This document shows positions 1 to 8,430 of a DNA stretch of 11,825 nt, piece after piece (positions within the stretch are counted from its first letter, which is position 1; each line of letters begins with the position of its first letter). The stretch comes from Larix sibirica. Taxonomy: Eukaryota; Streptophyta; Pinopsida; Pinales; Pinaceae. Location of the stretch: contig NWUY0303907286.1 in NCBI GenBank assembly GCA_004151065.3, forward strand, positions 1 to 11,825, in the 5' to 3' direction. Both the position numbers and the translations under genes were made by a program. A model generated the notes under the pieces. That model did no database searches. It saw only the letters and a list, made by a program, of their open reading frames with translations, and was not told the DNA's origin.

Positions 1-3000
1 TTGTTCCACAAAGATCACCTAGGAAGAATAAATGTTCAATGCCTACAACCCTTAATAGATGTATTAGAAGCTATAAAATGCAAATCACAAGGGGAGGATA
101 GACTCCTCATCTACTTCTTACTTGAGTGAAACCCTACACTAGAAGGGGTTAGATTTGAAAAATCTTGATGAGGACTAGTACAAAGAAAAACCTCCCTCTA
201 TGCAAGAACTTCAATTGAATCTAGATTGAAACCTTACCATAGATCCAATCCCATTGGACAATATTGCCCCTAAATAAGCTCAAGAGAAATAGAAATAATG
301 CTAGCACAATGTTACCTCCAATAGAAGAACCATGAACAAAAAAAATACCATCAACCATCAAAAGCTCCAAGATATGACCTCCAAATCCAAATGATTTTTT
401 TATTATAGAATGTCTTGTACAAAGATTTCTCTCTTGTAGCACCAACAACCAACAAATAAAGTGAGAGAGGAGCTTGGAAAAGCTTGGAAAACATCTACTT
501 TGAGGACATAAGCACATTGATAAACGATGCAAATGGAAAAAAGAAGAAATTTGTAGCCGAAGGGTACATGCTTTGAAGTGTTATATATAGGTAAAGTGAT
601 TTCACTGGTTGTGGTTGAGGTTAGAACATCATGGAACTTAAATACTTATACAAATTATTACACCAACAATAAAACACATTTTTAACCAACATTTGGCCGA
701 CTTGAGTTTGTTTTGTATGAGGATGGCCTAACCCATGTTTGTTTGAGGACTGCTAAATATTAATGCATGTATAGAAGGGCACCTTTATGCATACTTTGTG
801 GTTATCTTTGCAAATATGATACATGAGTGTCCCTTTGTTTTGATACTTGCGGTTGCGCCTAGGAGGAGAGAATACCAACTAATTGAAGATTGATTCATTA
901 AGGAATACTTTAGAGATGAAAGCAAAATCTAGGAACACTCCTAACTTTAGACTTATTTTCATGCCCATTTCCGTTAATTGTTGGGATCTTCCTTGTAGTG
1001 TATACTCAGAAGAAACGTGCCTTATGCAACATCCTATAACATCATCCCTTAAATGACAACCATATGTCTATAAGATGGTTATTATGTTGGTAGCAGGCAT
1101 AGGATGAAGGTTTCAATACTTGATGTCATTGCCACCTATTCATCACCTATTTTAGGAATGAATTTCTTTTATGATGGAAGGAGGGTATGAGGGTATATTA
1201 ATAAAGGTTCCATCATCTATTTCAGAATTATTTTGGCACTCAAAATATATAGCAGTAATGAAGGAGAAGTGTGCCCTTCTGGAAGGTTTAAGTAGGAAGC
1301 TCTTGTCGTATTCTTGGAGGCCTTGATCTTTTCTAAGAAAACAATCATATTCAAGATTGAAGGCACCTCTTCAAGACTCTATCAATGATGTTATTCCTAT
1401 CTTGCAAGTGCACCTTATTTTAAGAGGATTTCATGCTATTTTAAGGAGCTTATTCTTGGGTCACAGCAGTTACACATACCCAACAGTCTAGGTGCATCAC
1501 TTGAAGTCTATTCTGGTCACTACACATGCGGGGAGTTAGTGTCCTGAACATAGAGCATGGAAGGCATTGTTTCTTCATCGGATTTTTTCTATTGCATGCA
1601 AAAATTACCTAGCAAATGGATTGCATGCTCATGTCAGTGGAAAAGGTTAGATTTTGGGGTTACTCCAAAAGTGTTTTCACCTTGCTAGGAGAGTGCTAGG
1701 CCTCCTAGTCCCTAGTGATGCTTGATGGACATATGGATGAATTGGTTTGAGGTGTTTGACCTTGAATAGAGTGTTATACATGTCACTTTGCTTGTGTGAT
1801 GGAAGAGAAGAAACCCTAGGTTTTGTAGGATGCAAACCTTAGGATGGATAAAAAACATGGTAGAAGAAAGTTCATTAGATCATTATATATTATTGTGGAA
1901 CATTTATTTGTACTTGTGTTGATGCAAGGGAGGAAGGAACTAGAATTTGTTAGAGGAAAAACTTAGAGAATACAAAGACCTAGGGTTTCTACAAATAAAC
2001 CCAAGAGGAAAATGGAGCACTTTTCCCATAGAACTTATGTAAGGCAATCTTGGGAAAATATCAAAGGTTGACTTGTTGGTGTTGATGCTAGCTTGTTGTT
2101 GAGAATTAGGAGTGGCTAGGAGTAGCTTAGTGTGATTCCTTGCTAGGCCATATTTGTTGGTTAGCATTTGTTGTTGATGGTGGATGCCCTAGCTAGGGTT
2201 TATATGTATTGAAGAGTCCTAACTTGTGATAAGCTTCAAGGACACCTTGTACCAGCTTGTGATAAGATGTTAGTATGTAGTGTGTACTTGTAACCTCATT
2301 TGTTGTATATATGAAGTGTATTTTGGTGTTCAAACTTTGTGTACTTGTAGATCTTATTTTCTACATATGTTCTCATGGTGATTTAGTAGTTCCTAGTGTT
2401 AGTTATGTAATGTGATTTAACATAACGATGTGAATATTTTTTTGAGTAAATTGATAAGTAAATAGAATCTAATTAGGAAGATTTGAGTTGTAACAAACTC
2501 ATTGCTTATAAGTTGTTTTTGGATCTATTATATGTTATGGATTATGCCCTCAGGGATAGAAATACAGATCCCTTCAAGTACATTGTTCTAGTACTTATTT
2601 CTTGGGATGAACTATGTATTTGGTTGGACAAAAGTGAAATATACACTACTATAATTTATAGTTCAGATTCAACCTTAAGACTAAAACTTCACAAGAGATT
2701 AATTTGAGAAACCTTAGGTAAATGAGAAGAAATTTATGGATTTGCATTAAGCACAAATATCCAAAATTTCCAAATGGTTTCAAATATGATTGGACTAGTA
2801 TTGCCTTCTTGTTGATTTCAAGGATGAATATATCGGTTGTTGAACCTATGAGAGGTTGTTGGATGGTTAACCCTAGAGTGCTTGAAATGAGCACTTGAAC
2901 CCATGAAGGCTTTGGTTATTGAATCCCTAGTTTCTCTTGTGATGAGAGCATGTCTTCACCTATGATATGTGGAAGACTTACTTCATTGATGGCTTGTATG

Positions 3001-4089
3001 TAATTTATTTTCAATAGGTGTGATGCTTAAGAGGCTTATGATAGGTGGCTAATTTGTTGCATTAGATGTTAGTATTTGGAGTGAATTGATACTTGTGACA
3101 AGCATGATTAATGATTTTATTGTTTTGTTGAAGTTTGAATCTTGAGAGTCACTAACTCATTATGTAATAGATTGGTGATTATTGGTTGATTTGGTATGGT
3201 TGAGTTGCGACTCAAGGGTTTACAAGAATGGTGACGTTGTTCTATTTCAGTAATTGTTACATATTGGAATTTAGAGGGAGATTCCAGTGTTATCCCTCAG
3301 AGAACAAACATCTTATACTGGTTGCATATATTGTATATTGTATTTTTTGAGATATTGCTCATAGATGTGATATCTAGTGTGATGATAAGTTATCAGTGAA
3401 TCTTAGCAGGTCATCTCATGCATTTGTATTATGTAGATATTGTAATTTGTACTTAATATTTAGAGTTGATTTTTCATGTTGTATTCTTTGTATGTGGTTA
3501 TACTTTTCACTCTTGTCATGTAGTACTATATTTTGGGGAAAACCTTAGGATCAAACAAAGGACCGCAGGGGTTTTGAATTACCATAGTAAAGCAAAGAAG
3601 TGATTGGCATTGAAGAAGGTTGTGGAAGAAAACTTGGAGATAGGTTGAAAACCTATGGTGGTGGAAGTAGTGATTGATTCCAAGCGTGCAACTTATGAAG
3701 TAGTGATGAGTATCAATCACAAGGTTGTTGGATTCTCTAAGGAAGAGGGAGATAACATTGATGTTACTCTTTTCTTGAGATTCTCTTGGAAAGAGGGAGG
3801 TGACCTTGTTTAGGTTATTTATTATGTTGTCAAAGGTTTTGAGATGCATGAGATGGATTCCCATGTTCACAATTTGATAATAACCCATTATGGGTTGTTA
3901 CTTTTACCATGAGCTTGGCATTTCAAGATCAATGAGTTGAGATGCATGTAGATTTTTACCTTGCAATTTTTATATATCTAATTCACTTCTATTGGTCTTG
4001 ATTACAGATGTGGTTAGCTTTGTAGAATATCCTAAACAACTGCTTTTGTGGTGCCAAAAAAAATTATCCCATGATGTTGACTTTAGGGA
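1..4089. other. A+T-rich intergenic DNA without a recognisable gene
   Basis: I read both strands and found no protein domain, RNA gene or intact element here. The longest open frames are about 100-120 codons (minus 221-532 and minus 3526-3888) and look like chance frames. The minus 221-532 frame codes for a hydrophobic, low-complexity peptide; a TATATATA stretch lies about 45-50 bases upstream of its ATG, but no family is recognised. A short plus-strand frame at 3655-3813 has a more protein-like composition but also no recognised family. Small direct repeats occur: AGCTTGGAAA twice in tandem at 471-490, and CTTGTGATAAG at 2223-2233 and 2256-2266. The stretch may be old transposon debris; that is inference. 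Confidence 0.6.
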
Positions 4090-4161
4090 TGTTGGAGTTT
4101 TGACAACTTAATGCTGATGTAGAGAAATAGGAGAGTAGGCATGATTTCTACACTCGAAAAA

Positions 4162-4231
4162 CTATATTGAGTGTTTTATTCAACATTAAATAATGTTATA
4201 TATAAATATATTAGGCTATGTCTCAATATAG
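4162..4231. repeat. 10-bp inverted repeat enclosing a second hairpin
   Basis: The arms CTATATTGAG (4162-4171) and CTCAATATAG (4222-4231) are perfectly complementary. Between them lies a near-perfect palindrome, AACATTA-AA-TAATGTT (4182-4197). The loop is A+T-rich and includes the run TATATATAAATATA. The pairing is seen directly; any function is unknown. Confidence 0.65.
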
Positions 4232-4261
4232 ACACAATATCTTAGCCACTCTAATAGTCTA

Positions 4262-4294
4262 TTGAGTGATTCTCTCAACCTTCCAATCACTCAA
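4262..4294. repeat. 10-bp stem hairpin
   Basis: TTGAGTGATT (4262-4271) and AATCACTCAA (4285-4294) form a perfect 10-bp stem around a 13-base loop. The same TTGAG core is also used in the arms of the 4162-4231 inverted repeat, so the hairpins may be related by duplication. Function is unknown. Confidence 0.65.
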
Positions 4295-4388
4295 GATCAA
4301 CTTACAAACAATCTTGTTGGAGAAAATATCTCATCATGGTTATGGCACCCCACGAAAACCTAGAATGATTCGCCTCATAAGTCCCTTT

Positions 4389-4418
4389 GAGTGGATCAAC
4401 TAAAAAAAACATCCACTC
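4389..4418. repeat. 8-bp stem hairpin with an A-rich loop
   Basis: GAGTGGAT (4389-4396) pairs perfectly with ATCCACTC (4411-4418) around a 14-base loop that contains a run of eight A. It lies about 70 bases after the second TGTTGGAG octamer. Function is unknown. Confidence 0.6.
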
Positions 4419-4489
4419 GCCAGAAATGAATAGTGATTAGTAGTTATATCCTCAAGTTAATAAGATATCATAAAATCCATTATGAATAA

Positions 4490-5135
4490 TAAAGCATTGT
4501 ATTTGGTTATCATATGTGATCATGAAGAATGACTCATCACAAGTTAACATTATGCAATAGAATGCATGATAAGTCACTGTGATGGAATAATATGCTTCAT
4601 AAAGTAATTTTTACTTATCATGAAATACCAACATGGATTAATTAAGTGTTCTATTGAATATCAAATCACATGAATTAACAACCCATAATATCATAATGAA
4701 ATAATCAAGCATCCTATTGAAATGTTATGTTATGACTTAACAACATATTACAAAATAAAGTACCATACTAAACATCAACATGAAGTAACAACATATCATA
4801 AAATATGTGTCATCAGTCACTAAATACCATGATGAAGCAATACGTATCATACTGAATATCAACATGAAAAAACAACATATCATAAACTATGTGTCATTAG
4901 TCACCAAGTACTATGATGAAACAATAAAGTACCATATTGAATATCAACATGAAATAACAACATATCATAAACCATGTGTCGTTGGTCACCAAATACCATG
5001 ATGGGGCAATAAAGTACCATACTGAATCAACACAAAAAAATTCATATCATATACTAAATTTCATTTGCCAATAAATACCATGATGAATCAATAAAGTATT
5101 ATATTGAATATCAACATGAAATACTAAGTATCAGA
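4490..5135. repeat. Diverged tandem repeat array, ~85-bp unit
   Basis: The phrase AATATCAACATGA or a close variant recurs with first bases at 4771, 4855, 4940, 5025 and 5107, giving spacings of 84, 85, 85 and 82 bases. Each full unit also carries CAACATATCATAAA, a GTGTCATTAGTCACCAA-like block and TACCATGATGAA...CAATAAAGTACCATA. Shorter, eroded units with internal deletions precede them (anchors near 4657 and 4720), and weaker traces reach back to about 4490. Within the unit, TACCAT-xx-TGAA appears twice about 20 bases apart, which hints that the unit itself grew from a smaller motif. The array starts about 33 bases beyond the pol stop (minus orientation), where a 3' untranslated region or 3' LTR would be expected. 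The open frame at 4807-5001 is a by-product of the repeat and is not a gene. Confidence 0.8.
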
Positions 5136-5167
5136 TGGAGTATCACATGGCCGATTCAATAAATCTA

Positions 5168-5645
5168 CTAAAAAAGATAAGGAAACTCCTTATTCATAGT
5201 GTCTGCATCCTCCCATGTAGCTAAATTTGGACTATATTGGTCCCATTGGACTTTAACCTATTCCAAGATGTGTGTATGCAATTGTTGAGTTCTTTGGTCC
5301 AATATGCAATACAGTTTGACTTGGATGACCCCTACCTTGGAAATATGCAATCTCGACAAATTTAGAATATGAGAGGGGTATGAAATGTAATGTTTAAGCA
5401 CAAAAAATGAAATGCATTATTCATCCTTCCTAAGCAGGATGATAGCTCAAGTCGGTAGGCAACATGCTCGATCCATTCAAGGATCTTGAATGGAATGACA
5501 ATTTCAAAGTTAGTTTTCCCCCCTCACCAAATTTAAAAGGGATATTTATAGGCCTCACTCAGACAAAGACCACGCTACCTTCATAGATTCTATCAATACA
5601 CTTGGCATTGACATAAAAAAATGTATGATCGCAAAATTCCTTAAG
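5168..5645 (-). pseudogene. Integrase C-terminal and chromodomain-like tail of pol
   Basis: After the core come KQRLKEF, FKFGEGGKL, PFKILEWIEHVAYRLEL (the GPF-L-I-G-VAYRL block) and a final segment VKVQWDQYSPNLATWEDA followed by FPYLF and a TAG stop. In plant chromoviruses this V-K-V-x-W...A-T-W-E motif is the degenerate chromodomain that tethers integrase to chromatin. Two frame changes (near 5508 and 5370) and stops at 5559-5561 (in V-F-V-stop-V-R-P) and 5258-5260 interrupt it. The final 37 codons after 5258 are open. The presence of this tail is my main reason for choosing chromovirus over other gypsy lineages. Confidence 0.85.
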
Positions 5646-5649
5646 CCTT

Positions 5650-6545
5650 TGTTTAATCATGTCAATTTTTCCCTCCATCCCTTGAAGAAATTTGGGGCTT
5701 GACATGACTCGATCCTACAGACAGTCCCAGCTAAGAGGAGTCCTACAATGTCTACCATACAATTCTTCATGCAAAACAACCACAAGGGAGCTATGGTAGT
5801 TGTTTTGTAGGAAAAATCCACCAAAGGGAGAAACCTCTCCCATTGGTTATGTTGGTGCATGACATGCATCCTTAACATATCCTCAACTGCATGGTTAACT
5901 CTTTCCATTTGACTAGCAGTCTCCAAATGATATTACGTATTAAAAATCAATTGGGTTCCCAAGGAACCTTGAAGGCTCTTCCAGAACCTAGTGGTGAGTC
6001 ATGAATCTTTAATTGAAATCATTTTCTGAGGGACCCCACACAATTGGATTATTTCCCAAAGGAAGACCTAAGTGATAACAAGTAGACTTGAGTCATAGCA
6101 GGTGCATCAAAGGTACTTTTTAATAAAATGAATTGCACGCTCTTAGTGATTTTGTCCATGATATCCATAATATAATAATTTCTCTGGGGGTGGTGGGTAC
6201 CCCCCATGAAGTCCATGGAAATGACTTCCCATTTAGTTTCGAGTATCTCATGCAATTGAAGGAGATTTGTTGGGTGATAATGTTTGGCCTTAACTTGCTG
6301 ACACTCCAAACAATGAGCTACATATTGTACTATGTCCCATTTCATTCCAGGCCAGAAGAATGCATTTTTCAAGCTCTCCTGCATCTTTATCACTTGGGTG
6401 GGTTGAATATGGCACTCAATGGGCTTCATCCATTACCAACCTTCAAATGTCATCAACAATTGGAACATACATCCTTCCTTTGAATTTAATCAATCCATCG
6501 TCATCCAATGAGTACCCTTCAAACTTGGTTGATGATGACTTCCCT
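5650..6545 (-). pseudogene. Integrase zinc-binding and catalytic core, decayed
   Basis: Integrase inserts the element DNA into the host chromosome. The N-terminal part shows GLIKFKGRMYVP, DEAH with the first zinc-binding His, then a His in THPS, and C-L-E-C-Q-Q-V-K, so the HHCC ligands are all still present, though split by a frameshift near 6395. The core keeps the first catalytic Asp in ISMDF (6211-6213) and the Glu in METASQMERVN (5903-5905). The second Asp, in the S-D-R-D motif, is Ile at 6011-6013 (SIKD). A frameshift near 6050 separates the two halves, and stops sit at 6443-6445, 6416-6418 and 5999-6001. The segments EDMLRM and WERFLPLVDFSY match the end of the core. Confidence 0.93.
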
Positions 6546-6639
6546 TTATCCTAGGAAACCTAAATCTAAAGGTACCATTGGTCCTTAAATAGATGGCTCT
6601 TTAATCTATACTTGAGATCCTTTTAGGAGACTATTGAAC

Positions 6640-7012
6640 CTATATGAGGTCTCCTGCTTAGGGCATCTTCTACCCTATTAGTGTTGCCATTACTGAATGA
6701 GATTCTTGAGTCATACTCACCAAACAGTTCACTCCAATGTTTTTGGCATGCATTCCAATCCTTCTAGGTGGATATGTACTCAGTACTCTGATGATTTGAC
6801 CTTAATTCAAATTGGTGTCCTACCAGATAATGCCTCCACAACTTGAGGGCCATGACAACTACTACTAATTATATATCATCAATAGCATAATTGACTTCAT
6901 GATTTTTGAGCTTGTGAGAGGCATAAGCAATGACTCCTTCCTCTTGCATTAACACAACTCCTAAACCCCCTCCTGATACATATATGCAAACCATGAAATC
7001 CTTATCCATGTT
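6640..7012 (-). pseudogene. RNase H domain, three of four catalytic acids lost
   Basis: RNase H removes the RNA strand during reverse transcription. The frame runs without a shift from NMDKDFMVC through GVIAYASHKL, ALKLWRHYL, FELRS-N-H and HWSELFGEYD to VEDALSRRPH, the standard plant gypsy pattern. The first Asp (C-T-D-A-S) is Tyr at 6980-6982. The Glu of the D-L-E-L helix is a TAA stop at 6869-6871. The Asp of K-T-D-H is Asn at 6794-6796. Only the last Asp, in D-A-L-S-R at 6665-6667, survives. A second stop (TAG, 6764-6766) replaces the residue before KDW, usually Gln. The domain ends at the linker to integrase. Confidence 0.92.
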
Positions 7013-7014
7013 TG

Positions 7015-7900
7015 GAAATTTAAGGATGGGAGCATTCGCTAGTCTCTTTTAGGATCATTAAAGGATTTCTCACATTTATCCTTCCATTCAAACTTTCCCC
7101 CCTTTCTCTTTAAATCTATGATAACTCCCTCAATTCAAGAGAATCCTTCTATGAGCATCCTATAGTATCCAACCAACCCCATAAAAATGTGAACTTCCTT
7201 GGCGTTCCTAGGAAGCCACCAACTTAATATGGATTTAATATTTCATGGGTCTGTTGATATCCCTATGCTTCTTATTATATGTTCGAGATAATGGATCTAT
7301 TTCTGAAAAGATCATTAGTCAACTTCTCATATAATTTGTTCTTCCTAAGGCATTGAAGTACCAATCTTAAGTGATCCCAATTCTCTCATTCATTACATGA
7401 GTAGATGAGGATGCCATTGAGGAACACATGTACAAAGTCATCCATATACTTTTGGAACACACTATTCAAAAGTTCATAAATATTTTTTGAACATTCAACA
7501 ATACTAAGGGTACTACCACAAATTCATAATTTCCAAACCTTGTTTGGAATGCATTTTTTGGACTATCTTCTTCCTTAATCCTTAATTGATGGTATCCAAT
7601 TGTAGATCCATCTTAGAGTATATTGATTCCCCTCTCAAATGATCAAATAATTTGTTGATGCAAAGCATAGGATATTGATTCCTAATGGTTACCTTGTTCA
7701 AATATCAGTAATAGATGCATAGACGAAGGGTACCATTCCTTCTTTTTAACAAATATTACAAGCAGCCCTTAGGGAGATACATTAGGTCAGATCAATCCTT
7801 TATCAATGAGCGCTTTGAGTTGAATATTTAATTCATTGAGTTCCAACACTTTTAGTGGAATGGTGAAGTCAAATTCTTGTACTAGGTTTAACCCTGATAA
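7015..7900 (-). pseudogene. Reverse transcriptase domain, catalytically dead
   Basis: This domain copies element RNA into DNA. Landmarks on the minus strand, spread over several frames, are: the PLKVLELNELNIQLKALIDKGLI entry helix region (about 7785-7860), VIFVKKK (about 7740-7760), LCIYY-stop-YLNKVTIRNQYP (about 7675-7722), SKMDL with the first catalytic Asp (near 7608), GYHQLRIKEED followed by AF-TRFGNYEFVVVP (about 7515-7600), and FMGLVGYYR in the connection region (about 7159-7187). The active-site box, normally F-[IVL]-D-D, reads FLNG at 7413-7424, so both metal-binding aspartates are lost. Three stops interrupt conserved positions at 7787-7789, 7769-7771 and 7705-7707. Family identity is firm; the enzyme is inactive. 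Confidence 0.9.
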
Positions 7901-7984
7901 ATTGGGGGGAAAGATATTTGCAAAATCAATGAGGATTGGGTGTGATTCCACTCATGTGCTATGAATTTCACTCACTACTTTCAT

Positions 7985-8215
7985 GGCATATATTTTTCAC
8001 CCCTTCCTCCTACATGTATTTACCTTGGTAGCAACAATAAAACATAGATAAATGGCATGTTTAAGACCCTTGATTACTACAGGTTCATGCATGTCATTGA
8101 TGCAAAAGACACTATTTTCATAACATTCCACTAGAGCTTGTTGGGATTCAATCCAATACATACCCACTATCAATTCATATGCACCTAGAGTATTGCTATA
8201 CATGATCACTTAGTA
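7985..8215 (-). pseudogene. Aspartic protease C-terminal fragment
   Basis: The open frame at 7997-8209 matches the end of the retropepsin domain that cuts the Gag-Pol polyprotein. The stretch YELIVGMYWIES corresponds to the conserved Y-D-x-I-x-G-M-D-W-L-E-S block, and a VVIKGL segment follows at the usual distance. The Asp of G-M-D-W has become Tyr. The catalytic D-[ST]-G loop should lie upstream at about 8350-8450, but it is not recognisable, so the domain is either truncated or decayed past recognition. A frame change is needed to enter the reverse transcriptase. Confidence 0.7.
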
Positions 8216-8430
8216 TTGACACTCCCTCTTTTAACCAAACAATTATGTACCAGTAGTCCTACTGATTGTTTTCATCTTGAGGCCATTTCCACATGGCCAA
8301 ATTCATTTTGTGCTTAGGATTCTGTCCCACATTATTTTAATGTAGATGGATAAATAAATCTATCAATAGCCTCATGTTGATGCAAAGGAATGAAAATCCT
8401 AAGACCAACAATTCGAATTTTACTAGGCTA
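8216..8430. other. Unassigned stretch upstream of the protease fragment
   Basis: The protease N-terminus and the end of gag should lie here on the minus strand, but I find neither a D-[ST]-G motif nor a CCHC zinc knuckle in any frame. An 18-base inverted repeat GGCCAT-ttccac-ATGGCC sits at 8281-8298. The sequence is either too decayed to read or has been replaced by an insertion. Confidence 0.5.

Larger units (their letters stand above)
4090..4440. repeat. Cluster of perfect short inverted repeats, possibly old LTR or foldback DNA
   Basis: Within about 260 bases there are four perfect inverted repeats: CTATATTGAG/CTCAATATAG (4162-4171 with 4222-4231), AACATTA/TAATGTT (4182-4197, nested inside the first), TTGAGTGATT/AATCACTCAA (4262-4271 with 4285-4294) and GAGTGGAT/ATCCACTC (4389-4396 with 4411-4418). 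The octamer TGTTGGAG, which resembles common plant LTR 5' ends, occurs at 4090-4097 and 4315-4322. A TATA-like run lies at 4197-4210. These fit the U3 region of an LTR or a foldback-type element, but I could not define termini or a target-site duplication. No coding frame is seen. Confidence 0.4.
5168..8215 (-). pseudogene. pol: Ty3/gypsy (chromovirus-like) pol polyprotein relic
   Basis: This is a decayed retrotransposon polyprotein. Read on the minus strand it gives, in order, a protease tail, reverse transcriptase, RNase H, integrase and a chromodomain-like tail. PR-RT-RH-IN is the order that separates Ty3/gypsy from Ty1/copia, where integrase precedes reverse transcriptase. The length, about 3.05 kb, is close to that of a full gypsy pol without the protease N-terminus. 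The frame is broken by several one- or two-base shifts (for example near 7737, 7605, 6395, 6050 and 5508) and by a dozen or so stop codons. The last ~45 codons read cleanly, apart from one TAG at 5258-5260, to a terminal TAG at 5168-5170, which probably is the ancestral stop. The integrase wording and C-terminal tail fit the plant Tekay/Del group; that clade call is an inference. The element cannot make its own enzymes. Confidence 0.93.

Noticed and set aside
221-532. A 103-codon minus-strand frame, hydrophobic, with TATATATA about 45-50 bases upstream of its ATG
   Set aside because: No recognised family, a composition dominated by Leu, Ile, Phe and Ser as expected from A+T-rich DNA, and no supporting splice or expression signal. 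I could not distinguish it from chance.
3526-3888. A 120-codon minus-strand frame
   Set aside because: It is His- and Asn-rich with no domain, and it overlaps a more protein-like plus-strand frame. Treated as chance.
4807-5001. A 64-codon plus-strand frame with an internally repeated peptide
   Set aside because: The peptide repeat simply reflects the ~85-bp DNA tandem repeat; nothing marks it as coding.
4490-5135. A CRISPR-like array
   Set aside because: The units are directly tandem and diverged, with no constant repeat alternating with unique spacers and no cas genes. The context is a eukaryotic retrotransposon.
6133-6554. Plus-strand frames at 6133-6483 and 6360-6554
   Set aside because: They lie antisense to the clearly recognised integrase relic and are shadows of it.
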